Shown: piece after piece, positions 26,491 to 36,286 of the stretch
How positions within the stretch are numbered: position 1 is the stretch's first letter
Layout: every line of letters starts with the position of its first letter
From: Fen-1254 sp963769605
GTDB taxonomy: Bacteria > Bacteroidota > Ignavibacteria > UBA10030
NCBI GenBank assembly: GCA_963769605.1
Contig: CAVYML010000003.1
Span: forward strand, 620,001-684,000
DNA length: 64,000 bases
Direction of reading: 5' to 3'
Program-made: the position numbers and the translations under genes
Notes under the pieces: generated by a model
Database searches by the model: none
Told to the model about the DNA's origin: nothing
Seen by the model: the letters and a program-made list of their open reading frames with translations, nothing else

Positions 26491-28866
26491 ATGGCTATGA
26501 AAATCAATTCTTCAGTTAAAGTCCTCTCAATATTTTTCGGTTTCTCTTATCACCTTTTAACGCAAGCAGCTCCGAACGTCCTTTCGACGACACCGGTACA
26601 TAATGCAACAAATACAGCGCCGAACGCATCGATCGCAATAACATTCGATGCATCTGTTGATCCTTCTACTTTTACAAATAGTACGATTCGTATCAACGGA
26701 TCAATAAGCGGATTGCATACGGGCACGTTCAGCTACAATTCCAGTTCTTTTACGGCAACCGTTGTGCCGAACCAACCATTCAAAGTCGGCGAGATAGTTA
26801 CCGTGGCAGTGACAAGAGGAATAAAGAGTGCGGCTGGCGATTCATTGGCCAACAGTTTTCTCTGGAGCTTCTTGATAAAAGGAGGAACAAGTTCCGGTCT
26901 GTTCGAACAGGTTTCGTCTGTCAGCGTCGGCAATGATCCCTATCTGGCTGTAGCGGCCGATTTGAATGGCGATGGCGCTCCGGATCTGGTGACAGTGAAT
27001 AATTATTCCAATTCTCTTAGTCTCTTAAAAAATAACGGGAACGGCACATTTACACTCGATTCGACTCTTGGAGTCGGATCATATCCGACCGACGTTGTTG
27101 CAGCGGACTTTAATGGCGATGGGGCTATTGATCTGGCGGTTACCGGTGGGCATTCTAATTCTGTCTCAATATTTAAGAATAACGGTCACGGAGTCTTTAC
27201 GCTTGATACAACCTATAATTTTGAATCTGTCGTTTGGGGACTTGTTGCAGCGGACTTTGACGGCGATGGGGCTATTGATCTGGCTGTCAATATTACCGGC
27301 TCAAATAGTGTTGTCATCTTGAAGAATAACGGGAATGGGAAATTCACACAAAGTTCAACAACGAGTGTCGGGGATTCTCCGAGATATATTCTTGCAAGAG
27401 ATTTTGATAATGATGGAGCAATTGACTTGGCGGTTTTGAATTTCAATTCGATGAATGTTTCAATTCTCAAAAATAACGGTAAGGGCGTGTTTACGCAAAC
27501 TTCGACAGTGAATGTCGGAAGTAATCCTTGGATGATGGCGGCCGGAGATTTTTACGGTAATGGTTCGATAGATCTGGCTGTGGCAAATTCCGGTTCGAAC
27601 ACTATTTCGGTATTGAAAAACGACGGAACGGGAACATTTACACTGGGCAATACGCTCGACGCTGGAATATATCCGGTGGGAATAGCCGCGGCAGATATCA
27701 ATGGCGACGGCTACGTGGACATTGTTTATGGCAGCGGTTCCGATGGTATCCTTTCGATATGGAAGAACAACGGGAATGGGACGTTCAGTTCAAGTGCACC
27801 CGTGACTGTTTCGGGAGAGGTGAGAGCGATTACATCTTTGGATGCGGATAATGACGGTGTCTTAGAGTTAGCCGTGACGGATGATCGAAATGGTGCAGTG
27901 TCGATTCTCAAAACCCACCCTCAAAAGGCCGCGCTGCGACTGTCGGCTTCTTTGCTGTTGTTCGGACCTGTGGCAAATGGAGTCAATAAAAGTCTCTATC
28001 TCAAGATATACAACGCCGGAACGGACAGCTCGTTAGTCGTTAGCAATATTACTTCATCCGATCAGGTGTTTACTGTCAACCGGACAGCGCTGACGATTGC
28101 GCCTTCAAGTTATGACAGTGTCTTGGTTACTTTTTCTCCCGCTGCCATTGGTCTTGTTTACCATTACAATGACAGTTTGATGATTGCAAGTAACGATTCT
28201 CTGAAACCGATTGTAAGGGTCTCCGTTAAAGCAGTCCCTATATGTATATGGGATGTTCCTCAAGACAACGGCAAGCAAGTTTACATTAAATGGGTGACAA
28301 TGGGTTTGCCGGGTGTTTTTGGAGTAACACGTTTTGGTATATTCCGATATGATGCTGCGAGCTGGACAGATATATCTGAAATTTCCGTTCTCACGGACAG
28401 CGTCTATCAGGTGATAGCTCCTACATTGATTGATTCGACGAGCATAAGTAGTAACTATTGGTCTACGTTTAAAGTCATCGCATATAAGCAGGACGCATCA
28501 AATTATATTACTATCGGTCCGGATAGCGGGTATTCGATAAATAATATGTTAACCGGAATTACTCGCAGTAATCTCGATGTTCCCAAGTCTTTTAATCTTT
28601 ACCAGAATTATCCAAATCCGTTCAATCCATCGACAACTATCCAATACGCTTTGCCATTTCGAAGTCATGTAAAGATTCAAATCTTCAATATATTAGGTCA
28701 GATAGTGGCCGAACTTGTCAATAGCGAACAAGATGCAGGATATCGGTCATTTGTCTGGAATCCAAAAGTCGCCAGTGGAATCTATTTCTATAAGATAGAA
28801 GCAATTGGTGTCGGTAATCCAAATAATCGATACATGAACACGAAGAAGATGATTCTTTTAAAATGA
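26491..28866 (+). CDS. Secreted FG-GAP propeller protein with T9SS sorting domain
   Basis: A 791-residue surface protein: signal peptide to about residue 26, a Big_5-like Ig domain (NVLSTTPVHNATNTAPNASI; ITFDASVDPSTF), at least seven FG-GAP repeats between about 150 and 470 with calcium-type loops (DLNGDGAPDLV, DFNGDGAIDLAV, DFDGDGAIDLAV, DINGDGYVDIV), an abnormal-spindle-like beta domain near 480-580, and a C-terminal type A sorting domain with NLYQNYPNPFNPSTT and FNILGQIVAEL. Export is by Sec, then T9SS. ATG 26497 is an alternative start with better spacing to AGGGG. Ligand unknown. Confidence 0.9.
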   Translation: MAMKINSSVKVLSIFFGFSYHLLTQAAPNVLSTTPVHNATNTAPNASIAITFDASVDPSTFTNSTIRINGSISGLHTGTFSYNSSSFTATVVPNQPFKVGEIVTVAVTRGIKSAAGDSLANSFLWSFLIKGGTSSGLFEQVSSVSVGNDPYLAVAADLNGDGAPDLVTVNNYSNSLSLLKNNGNGTFTLDSTLGVGSYPTDVVAADFNGDGAIDLAVTGGHSNSVSIFKNNGHGVFTLDTTYNFESVVWGLVAADFDGDGAIDLAVNITGSNSVVILKNNGNGKFTQSSTTSVGDSPRYILARDFDNDGAIDLAVLNFNSMNVSILKNNGKGVFTQTSTVNVGSNPWMMAAGDFYGNGSIDLAVANSGSNTISVLKNDGTGTFTLGNTLDAGIYPVGIAAADINGDGYVDIVYGSGSDGILSIWKNNGNGTFSSSAPVTVSGEVRAITSLDADNDGVLELAVTDDRNGAVSILKTHPQKAALRLSASLLLFGPVANGVNKSLYLKIYNAGTDSSLVVSNITSSDQVFTVNRTALTIAPSSYDSVLVTFSPAAIGLVYHYNDSLMIASNDSLKPIVRVSVKAVPICIWDVPQDNGKQVYIKWVTMGLPGVFGVTRFGIFRYDAASWTDISEISVLTDSVYQVIAPTLIDSTSISSNYWSTFKVIAYKQDASNYITIGPDSGYSINNMLTGITRSNLDVPKSFNLYQNYPNPFNPSTTIQYALPFRSHVKIQIFNILGQIVAELVNSEQDAGYRSFVWNPKVASGIYFYKIEAIGVGNPNNRYMNTKKMILLK

Positions 28867-28892
28867 GTATCAAGTGATATCGAAATTCCATT

Positions 28893-28920
28893 GCTCTGTC
28901 GTCATCGGCAGAGCTTTTTT
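28893..28920 (+). terminator. Intrinsic terminator after the T9SS protein
   Basis: GCTCTGTCG / CGGCAGAGC forms a 9-bp stem (one G-T pair) with a 4-nt loop, followed by six T residues. Confidence 0.88.
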
Positions 28921-28946
28921 ATCAGCATAACCAATGCAATAAGGGA

Positions 28947-28985
28947 TGCCTCATGAATTAAAAGGTGAATGACTCGCATGAGGCA
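28947..28985. other. Second hairpin downstream of the terminator
   Basis: TGCCTCATG (28947-28955) pairs perfectly with CATGAGGCA (28977-28985) over a 21-nt loop, then CTCTTTTC. It may be a weak second terminator or a small stable RNA. The rest of the gap 28867-29191 shows nothing recognisable. Confidence 0.45.
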
Positions 28986-29191
28986 CTCTTTTCGAGAGCC
29001 GGCATAGCTGCATATTCAGATGCAGTTTCCCTTTCCCTTACCGTAATCCACGATCAATTCTGATTGCCTGCAATTCTCCGTGCTAATCCTGACCTGTCTT
29101 CGTTCATTGAGGCAATAACTCGGCATTATTTTAGACGGTGATCATTTATTCCGGTTGCTTGTGGCTTGAACATTCGGTACTTTTATTATCT

Positions 29192-30391
29192 ATGATTCAA
29201 GAAAAGAACATTCTCTCCGTCACCGAAGTAACGCGGCATATTAAAGCATCGCTGGAAACGGCGTTTGTGCGTATCTGGGTGCAGGGGGAGCTTTCCAATT
29301 TTAAACAGCATTCTTCCGGCCATTTATATTTTTCACTTAAAGATGAAGGCGCTCAGCTTTCCGGCGTCATGTGGCGGAGCCGCGTTCCTTCTCTCGGATT
29401 TGTTCCCGAAGACGGCATGAAGGTTATCGTGCGCGGATCTCTTACAGTCTATCCTCCGCGCGGCAGTTATCAAATCGATGTCGAACAGATGCAGCCGCTC
29501 GGAATCGGCGAACTGCAAAAAGCATTCGAACGCCTGAAGAAAAAACTCGCAGATGAAGGATTGTTCGATACAGATCGGAAGAAGCCGATACAGTTGTATC
29601 CGGAACGCATCGGCGTCGTCACCTCGGAAACAGGGGCGGCATTCCACGATATCGTAAGCGTAATCAGACGCCGGAATCCGGGAGTCGAATTGCTGCTTTT
29701 TCCCGTGCGCGTGCAGGGGGAAGGAGCTGCAGAAGAAATTGCCGCAGCTATAACGGATTTGAACCGCTTCGGTGACGTCGACGTGCTGATAGTCGGCCGC
29801 GGCGGCGGGTCTGCAGAAGATTTATGGGCGTTCAACGAAGAAATCGTTGCCCGCGCTATCGCTGCATCGAAAATTCCGGTTATCAGTGCTGTCGGCCACG
29901 AAGTCGATTTCAGCATTGCCGATTTTGCGGCGGATTTGCGCGCTCCAACCCCGTCCGCAGCGGCAGAATTAGTTGTGCGCGACCGCACTGAAATTCTTGA
30001 AGAAATTGCTAACTTGTGTTATACTATGCGGAGCGCAGTAGCGGCTCAATGGGAAACGGCGAGCAGCAAGCTGAGTCGCATGATCTCAAGCTATTCATTC
30101 AATCGTCCGCGCGACGCTGTTCGTGAATATTCTCAGCATATTGATGAACTTGAACGTAGAGCCGGTGTTGCAATGCTTCATCAGACAACGCTGCTGCGGC
30201 ATCGACAGACAGCAGTGATGCAGCATCTCGAAGCGCTGAATCCGGCAGGAGTTCTGCAGCGCGGTTATACGATTATCCGGAAGAACGGTAAAATTATGAA
30301 AAGTGCAAAACAGCTTCGACGAGACGATACGGCGGATATCCAATTCCACGACGGCATCGTCGGTACACGCGTAGAAAGAGAACAGCAATGA
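29192..30391 (+). CDS. xseA: Exodeoxyribonuclease VII large subunit
   Basis: Catalytic subunit of the single-strand exonuclease VII. An OB-fold starts at VRIWVQGELSNFKQHSSGH near residue 25, and the catalytic domain carries IGVVTSETGAAFHDI near 135, DVLIVGRGGGSAEDLWAFN near 193 and PVISAVGHEVDFSIADFAAD near 225. A coiled-coil region follows. ATG 29192 (MIQEKNILSVTEV) is the family-consistent start. It is coupled to xseB by an ATGA overlap. Confidence 0.96.
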   Translation: MIQEKNILSVTEVTRHIKASLETAFVRIWVQGELSNFKQHSSGHLYFSLKDEGAQLSGVMWRSRVPSLGFVPEDGMKVIVRGSLTVYPPRGSYQIDVEQMQPLGIGELQKAFERLKKKLADEGLFDTDRKKPIQLYPERIGVVTSETGAAFHDIVSVIRRRNPGVELLLFPVRVQGEGAAEEIAAAITDLNRFGDVDVLIVGRGGGSAEDLWAFNEEIVARAIAASKIPVISAVGHEVDFSIADFAADLRAPTPSAAAELVVRDRTEILEEIANLCYTMRSAVAAQWETASSKLSRMISSYSFNRPRDAVREYSQHIDELERRAGVAMLHQTTLLRHRQTAVMQHLEALNPAGVLQRGYTIIRKNGKIMKSAKQLRRDDTADIQFHDGIVGTRVEREQQ

Positions 30392-30630
30392 CGGTAAAAA
30401 AGAATTCCAAAGACTCGCTGGAACATTCGCTCGAACGGCTCGAAGAAATTGTCGGAATGCTCGAGCAGGGATCGGTCTCTTTAGATGAAGCAATGAACCT
30501 TTATGAAGAAGGAATTCGTATTTCCAAAGAATGCGGAGAACGGCTGAAGGCTGCGGAACTTCGGATAAATAAATTGACAAAGAATATCGACGGACAGTTC
30601 GAGTTGAGTGAAGATATTGAGGCATCATGA
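30388..30630 (+). CDS. xseB: Exodeoxyribonuclease VII small subunit
   Basis: An 80-residue helical protein that assembles on XseA. The family core is LEHSLERLEEIVGMLEQGSV and SLDEAMNLYEEGI. It overlaps both xseA and dxs by ATGA, an arrangement common in bacteria. Confidence 0.95.
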   Translation: MTVKKNSKDSLEHSLERLEEIVGMLEQGSVSLDEAMNLYEEGIRISKECGERLKAAELRINKLTKNIDGQFELSEDIEAS

Positions 30631-32540
30631 CAGATATGAATTTTAAGTTTCTTCAAGCTATCGATACGCCTGCAGATTTGCGCAAACTGGAAGAAAAAGA
30701 TTTACGTGCGGTATGCGATGAAGTGCGGGAATACCTGATCGATTGCGTTTCCCAAAGCGGAGGACATTTCGGAGCCGGCCTCGGCACTGTTGAATTGACA
30801 GTTGCGCTTCATTATGTTTTCAATACGCCTGAGGATAAACTTGTCTGGGATGTAGGACATCAGGCCTATCCGCATAAAATTCTGACCGGACGAAAAGACA
30901 GGATGCACACCATCCGCCAGCTCGGCGGCCTGAGCGGTTTTCTGAAACGTACGGAAAGCGAATACGATTCCTTCGGCGCGGGACATGCAAGCACGGCGAT
31001 CTCAGCGGCTTTGGGCATAGCTACCGCGCGCGATCTGGCGCATGAGCAGTATAAGGTGATTGCCGTCGTTGGAGACGGTTCGATGACCGGCGGTATGGCG
31101 TACGAAGCGATGAACAACACTGGCCTCTTAAAGAAAGATATGATCGTCATCTTGAACGACAATCACATGGTATCACTTTCAACGCACTCACCAGGCGGCT
31201 GGACTATCCAGGATTATTTTATAGAAATGCTGACGCGGCCCACGTATAACAGGTTCAAGGCAAATGTATGGGACCTGACCGGCAAATTGGATTCTTTCGG
31301 CGACCGGCTTCGATCCGTGGCGCGGAATATGGAGCGCGGCATTAAGGCTGTTTTTACCCCCGGGATGCTCTTCGAATCTTTAGGATTCAGATATTTCGGA
31401 CCTATGAACGGCCACAATATTATCAAGCTCGTGCAGCTTTTTCGGCATGTCAAAGATCTCAAAGGCCCTATCTTCATACATATCAATACGGAAAAGGGAA
31501 AAGGATATGCTCCCGCGGAACGGGATGCCACTAGGCTCCATGGTGTTACGCCGTTCGATAAAATTACGGGAGAGGAACATAAAAAGGGACCGTCCTTCCC
31601 CTCGTATACGACCATCTTCGGCAAGGCGCTTGTGGAAATCTGCAAACAAAATCCGAAAGTAATCGGCATTACGGCCGCTATGCCCGATGGGACGGGATTG
31701 ATTCATCTTCAGGAAGAGCTTCCGGAAAAATTTTTCGATGTCGGTATTGCGGAACAACATGCAGTGACATTCGCTGCCGGCATGGCAACTGAAGGTTATA
31801 TTCCGGTTGTCGCCGTCTATTCGACGTTCCTTCAGCGCGCGTTCGATCAAATTGTACATGACTGCGCTCTTCAGGATCTTCACGTAGTCTTTGTTATGGA
31901 TCGCGGCGGCTTAGTCGGAGCGGACGGAGCTACGCATCACGGCGCGCTGGATCTTTCTTTCTTACGCTGCGTTCAGGGGATGGTCGTTATGGCGCCGAAA
32001 GATGAACAGGAATTGCGGGACATGCTCTTTACGGCTATAGAACGGAAGGGGGGGCCGATCGCTCTCCGCTATCCGCGCGGCGCCTCGCTTGGCGTGCCTG
32101 TCCGCGATGGATTTTCTCTGGTCGAGATCGGAAAAGGAGAGACGCTCCGCAAGGGCAAAGACGTCGCACTCCTTGCCGTGGGAGCTATGGTCGAGCAGGC
32201 GCAGAAAGCGGCAGACATTTTAATAACACGTGGAATCAATGCGGAAGTCGTCAACATGCGATTCATCAAACCGATTGATCGATCTCTTTTACGCGAACTG
32301 ACCGGGCGTATCAAAGTAATGGTAACGCTGGAAGACAATGTCGTACTCGGCGGTTTTGGCGCCGGAGTGCTTGAAGCGTTGAGTGAACTCGGCGTGACCG
32401 GCGTTCATGTCCATCTGCACGGGCTGCCGGATGAATTTATCGAGCAGGGTTCGCCGGCGGAATTGTACCGGCTTCTAAAACTCGATGCCGAAGGTGTTGC
32501 GGAAATAACGGAAAATTTTTTGGTAAGCTGTTCGAAATAA
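30627..32540 (+). CDS. dxs: 1-deoxy-D-xylulose-5-phosphate synthase
   Basis: Dxs condenses pyruvate and glyceraldehyde 3-phosphate with thiamine diphosphate, the first step of the MEP isoprenoid pathway. The thiamine motif GDGSMTGGMAYEAMNN lies near residue 148, with VWDVGHQAYPHKIL near 73, GAGHASTAIS near 117, the transketolase glutamate region DVGIAEQHAVTFAAG near 372 and a C-terminal domain with VVLGGFGAG. The length of 637 is normal. Confidence 0.96.
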   Translation: MTDMNFKFLQAIDTPADLRKLEEKDLRAVCDEVREYLIDCVSQSGGHFGAGLGTVELTVALHYVFNTPEDKLVWDVGHQAYPHKILTGRKDRMHTIRQLGGLSGFLKRTESEYDSFGAGHASTAISAALGIATARDLAHEQYKVIAVVGDGSMTGGMAYEAMNNTGLLKKDMIVILNDNHMVSLSTHSPGGWTIQDYFIEMLTRPTYNRFKANVWDLTGKLDSFGDRLRSVARNMERGIKAVFTPGMLFESLGFRYFGPMNGHNIIKLVQLFRHVKDLKGPIFIHINTEKGKGYAPAERDATRLHGVTPFDKITGEEHKKGPSFPSYTTIFGKALVEICKQNPKVIGITAAMPDGTGLIHLQEELPEKFFDVGIAEQHAVTFAAGMATEGYIPVVAVYSTFLQRAFDQIVHDCALQDLHVVFVMDRGGLVGADGATHHGALDLSFLRCVQGMVVMAPKDEQELRDMLFTAIERKGGPIALRYPRGASLGVPVRDGFSLVEIGKGETLRKGKDVALLAVGAMVEQAQKAADILITRGINAEVVNMRFIKPIDRSLLRELTGRIKVMVTLEDNVVLGGFGAGVLEALSELGVTGVHVHLHGLPDEFIEQGSPAELYRLLKLDAEGVAEITENFLVSCSK

Positions 32541-32571
32541 ATGAATCCATAACTTTATCGAAAACACTCCT

Positions 32572-33582
32572 ATGGAAAAAGCTCGTATTGGTATCGTCGG
32601 GTTAGGCGGCATTGCCCAGACCATTCATCTCCCTGTCCTGAGCCGTTTCAGCGACGTGGAAATCGTCGCTGTGTGCGATGCGGATCGTGCAAAAGCGCAG
32701 TATGTAGCAGATAAGTTTAAAGTGCGCCGGTATTACAACAGTTTCGAAAAAATGCTGATCGTCGAACAGGATCTGGACGGCATCGATATCTGTACGCCGA
32801 CAAAACTTCACAAAGAAATGGCGATTGCAGCGCTCGAAGCGAAACGGAATGTGCTGGTGGAAAAACCGCTGTCCCGGACTGCTAAAGAAGCGGAGGAAAT
32901 TGTCGTTGCAGCAAAGAAGACACATATGAAATTAATGGTCGGCATGAATAACCGTTTCCGTCCCGATTCGATGATCCTGAAGAGTTTTGTAGAAGACAAC
33001 GCTCTGGGAAAAATATTTTATGCGAAAGCAGGTTGGTTCCGGAAGCTCAGCGAGGGAAGCAACTGGTTTACAAAAAAAGCCGAATCGGGAGGCGGTGTCG
33101 TTCTCGATCTGGGAATAGTCATGTTCGACCTCGCATTTTGGATGATGGGATATCCGGAAGTAAAGGAAGTGATGGCGACCAACTATTCGCATCACACCAA
33201 AGATGTCGAAGATTCTTCGATCGTTTTCCTCAAGATGAAAAACGGATCGATCATGAGCATCGAATCGAGCTGGTCGTTCGAGTCGACATCGGACTTCTTT
33301 TATTGCGATTGCTTCGGAACGGAAGGAAGCGGATCGCTCAATCCGTTCCGAATTATCAAACGTATGCACGACAATCTGGTCAATGTAGCCCCCGTGTCCA
33401 ACGAAACACCTCAGACATTGTACCGAAAATCATACGAGAACGAATTGAAACATTGGATCGGTTCGCTCCGCGGCCTGCATCCGGTTATTTCGACCGGGGA
33501 AGAAGCCGTCCATCGCATGAAGATTGTAGATCTGATATACAAATCCGCCAAGCGCGGGAAAGCAATAGCTGTTCAGAATTGA
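32572..33582 (+). CDS. Gfo/Idh/MocA-family oxidoreductase
   Basis: A 336-residue NAD(P)-dependent sugar-type dehydrogenase. The Rossmann motif GIVGLGGIAQTIHLPVL opens the protein, EKPLSRTAKEAEEIV near residue 95 includes the family catalytic-site Lys (EKP), and GGGVVLDLGIVMFDLAFWMM near 172 marks the C-terminal domain. Substrate cannot be predicted. It follows dxs by 31 nt. Confidence 0.9.
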   Translation: MEKARIGIVGLGGIAQTIHLPVLSRFSDVEIVAVCDADRAKAQYVADKFKVRRYYNSFEKMLIVEQDLDGIDICTPTKLHKEMAIAALEAKRNVLVEKPLSRTAKEAEEIVVAAKKTHMKLMVGMNNRFRPDSMILKSFVEDNALGKIFYAKAGWFRKLSEGSNWFTKKAESGGGVVLDLGIVMFDLAFWMMGYPEVKEVMATNYSHHTKDVEDSSIVFLKMKNGSIMSIESSWSFESTSDFFYCDCFGTEGSGSLNPFRIIKRMHDNLVNVAPVSNETPQTLYRKSYENELKHWIGSLRGLHPVISTGEEAVHRMKIVDLIYKSAKRGKAIAVQN

Positions 33583-33597
33583 TTCGGTCTATCGGCC

Positions 33598-34424
33598 ATG
33601 AAAGCAAAGAAAAATATTTCGCTGCCGCAGCAGGGGAAAAGCATTATCGCCCTTCTGACCGATTTTGGGACGGAGGATCATTATGTCGCAGCGATGAAGG
33701 GAAGGATTCTCTCCATCAATCCGTCGGCTGTCATTGTCGATATTACACATGCGGTTGAGCCGCATAATGTCCGGCAAGGGGGTACCTTCTATGGTCGGCC
33801 TGCCGGTTTTTTCCAAAGGGAACTATTTTTATCGGCATCGTTGATCCAGGTGTCGGCACGGAACGAAATATTCTGGCTGTTCAAACTCCGAAATATTCTT
33901 TTCTTCTTCCGCAGAACGGTCTTGCGAATGCAGTTCTCAGCGATGAACTGAATTTCGACGCTGTCCGGATAGACTTCCGGAAGTCCGCAGCATATTTTCA
34001 ATTTCCGATATCTGCTACGTTTCATGGCCGCGATGTTTTTGCACCGCTGGCCGTATATCTTTCGCTCGGCGTATCAATCAAGGAATTCGGAGAGCGTATT
34101 GAACTTCCTCCGGCTATTCCTTTATTCATGCACCTGCGGGATGAGCTGGTCAAGCCGGGCATCGTACATATCGATCACTTTGGAAATATTATCACGAATA
34201 TCCGTGTTCCTCTTCAAACCGAGGCGGAACGGGCAATCAAAGCGATCAGCATCGGGCACAATCTTGTATCGCGATGGACAGAGACGTACGCTGATGCGCC
34301 GGATAACACCCCTTGTCTTATTGTGGGAAGCAGCGGGCTGGTGGAAATATCCATTAAAAATAAAAAAGCCTCGGCCGCTTTAGGCGTTACACTCGATACT
34401 CCGCTAAAAATGTACTGGCAATGA
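33598..34424 (+). pseudogene. SAM hydrolase (DUF62 / SAM hydroxide adenosyltransferase), frameshift
   Basis: This family splits S-adenosylmethionine to adenosine and methionine using water or hydroxide. The first frame gives ALLTDFGTEDHYVAAMKG and VIVDITHAVEPHNVRQGG. The frame then shifts at the G run 33778-33782; adding one G gives YLLWSACRFFPKGTIFIGIV followed by DPGVGTERNILAVQ, NGLANAVL, and FHGRDVFAPLAVYLS, all typical. The second part ends at 34424 with GSSGLVEISIKNKKAS. Both parts are well conserved, so a base-call error is quite possible. It overlaps ribD by 4 nt. Confidence 0.9.
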
Positions 34425-35509
34425 AAACGAGCGACGATATTCGATTCATGCGCCGCTGCTTTGACCTTGCGCAGAAAGGTTCCGGCAGTGTCAGTCCGAA
34501 CCCGATGGTCGGGTGCGTGATCGTCCGGAACGGATTAATAGTCGGCGAAGGTTATCATCGAAAGTTCGGCGGTCCGCATGCGGAAGTATATGCGCTGAGA
34601 GATGCCGGAGCGTCAGCTCGGAATTCGACCGTTTACGTGAACCTGGAACCATGCTCACATTATGGAAGAACTCCTCCTTGTGCGGAAGCGCTGATTAAAG
34701 CGGGCGTCAAAGAAGTCGTCCTTGCCGTCAAAGATCCGAATCCGTTCGTCTTCGGAGGCGGAATCCGTGCTTTAAAAAAAGCCGGCATTCATGTCCGTTC
34801 CGGAATACTGCATGCAGACGCAGAACGGCTGAATGAAAAGTTCTTCTACTGGATGAAGCATCGTCTGCCGTTCGCGGCTGTAAAGGTCGGTCAAACAATG
34901 GACGGTCGCATTGCCGATGTACATGGCCGGTCGAAGTGGATTACGTCGGAAGAGGCGCGGCGCCAGGTGCATCGGATACGGGCGAACTTTGATGCGGTTC
35001 TTGTCGGAGCGCGAACGGTGAAAACCGACGACCCCGAATTAACCGTACGATATGGAAAAGGCCACAGTCCGCTTCGCATTGTCTTAGACGGTTCGATGAC
35101 GTCATCGATACGCCGAAAAATATTTAGAACCGCTCATGCTCGAACAATGCTCCTGTGTTCTTCGATCGCATTGCATACTCATGTGCACAAAGCAGCTCTG
35201 CTGGAACGGCAGGGAGTGGACGTTGTCGCAATCGGAAAAAGTCCCGGTCTTCATCCCGCCTCAATCCTGAAATTCCTTGCATCGGAAGGAATTTCGTCGC
35301 TGCTGATCGAAGGGGGCGCTGAGACGATAGCTTCATTTCTTCAAATAAATGCAATTCAGAAAATATATTGTTTTACCGCTCCCAAAATTCTCGGCTCGGG
35401 CCTGCCGGCATTTTTGCTGCCCGCACGACCGCTGGACAAAGCACTAAGCTTCAAAGATGCCAGTTTAACGGCATTCGGAGACGATTATTTATTTGAGGGT
35501 TCACTTTAA
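34421..35509 (+). CDS. ribD: Riboflavin deaminase/reductase RibD
   Basis: Bifunctional enzyme of riboflavin synthesis. The deaminase zinc site is GGPHAEVYAL near residue 48 with LEPCSHYGRTPPCAEALI near 74. The reductase domain starts near 146 with VGQTMDGRIADVHGRSKWIT and includes LLIEGGAETIASFL near 290. The length of 362 is usual. ribE follows with a short gap. Confidence 0.95.
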   Translation: MKTSDDIRFMRRCFDLAQKGSGSVSPNPMVGCVIVRNGLIVGEGYHRKFGGPHAEVYALRDAGASARNSTVYVNLEPCSHYGRTPPCAEALIKAGVKEVVLAVKDPNPFVFGGGIRALKKAGIHVRSGILHADAERLNEKFFYWMKHRLPFAAVKVGQTMDGRIADVHGRSKWITSEEARRQVHRIRANFDAVLVGARTVKTDDPELTVRYGKGHSPLRIVLDGSMTSSIRRKIFRTAHARTMLLCSSIALHTHVHKAALLERQGVDVVAIGKSPGLHPASILKFLASEGISSLLIEGGAETIASFLQINAIQKIYCFTAPKILGSGLPAFLLPARPLDKALSFKDASLTAFGDDYLFEGSL

Positions 35510-35525
35510 ATTTCTTAAGAAAATT

Positions 35526-36131
35526 ATGTTTACAGGATTGATAGAAGAAACGGGAACAATCACATCTCTCCGAAAGGAGAAGGGAAGTATTGTTCTTACG
35601 CTTCGGTCTCAAAAAACATTGCGGGGACTGAAGAGAGATCACAGTATAGCAGTCGACGGTGTTTGTCTGACTGTTATCCAACGCACAAAAACGACCTTCG
35701 ATGTCCAGGCGGTTGAAGAGACGTTGAAAAAAACAACGCTCGGGAATCTAAAGATTGGAGATCCGGTCAATCTGGAACGGCCGCTTCTTCCCGACGACCG
35801 GCTTGGAGGGCATTTTGTTCTGGGGCATGTCGATTGTACCGGAGTTATCACCGGCATTCAAATTCGGGAAAGCAGTAAAATTTTTTGGATACGTGTGCCG
35901 AACCAGTTTGCTCGCTATCTTATTCCGGTCGGCTCTGTGGCCGTAAACGGCATAAGTCTGACGATTGCGGATCTGAAAAGAAATTCATTTGCCGTTTCGA
36001 TCATACCTCTGACCATGGAAGTGACGGCATTCCCGCATTATAGCGAAGGGAAAGCGGTGAATATTGAGTTCGACGTTCTGGGCAAATATGTTGAGCGCCT
36101 GCTTGAAGCGCGGGCCGGACGCGGCCGGTAA
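35526..36131 (+). CDS. ribE: Riboflavin synthase alpha chain
   Basis: RibE dismutates two lumazines to riboflavin. The 201-residue protein has the two homologous barrels: MFTGLIEETGTI at the start and HFVLGHVDCTGVI near 97 in the second half, with VDGVCLTV and VNGISLTI as matched motifs. The start is ATG 35526. No FMN riboswitch-like structure was recognised upstream of ribD, which is embedded in the dxs operon. Confidence 0.95.
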   Translation: MFTGLIEETGTITSLRKEKGSIVLTLRSQKTLRGLKRDHSIAVDGVCLTVIQRTKTTFDVQAVEETLKKTTLGNLKIGDPVNLERPLLPDDRLGGHFVLGHVDCTGVITGIQIRESSKIFWIRVPNQFARYLIPVGSVAVNGISLTIADLKRNSFAVSIIPLTMEVTAFPHYSEGKAVNIEFDVLGKYVERLLEARAGRGR

Positions 36132-36286
36132 TTTAAGACTTGCCCAACCGATTGTTTGTCGTTCCTAATTTCCGTATGTTCAAGAAAGACGATTACGCAA
36201 GGATGATAAAAAATGAATCGCATGTCTGGAGAAAACGAATGAACTAATGGTACTATGTCGAGATCATCGTATCTTCAGCAAGATTC

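Noticed and set aside
34380..35526. FMN riboswitch for the rib genes
   Set aside because: ribD overlaps the preceding gene by 4 nt and ribE follows by 16 nt, leaving no room for the aptamer.
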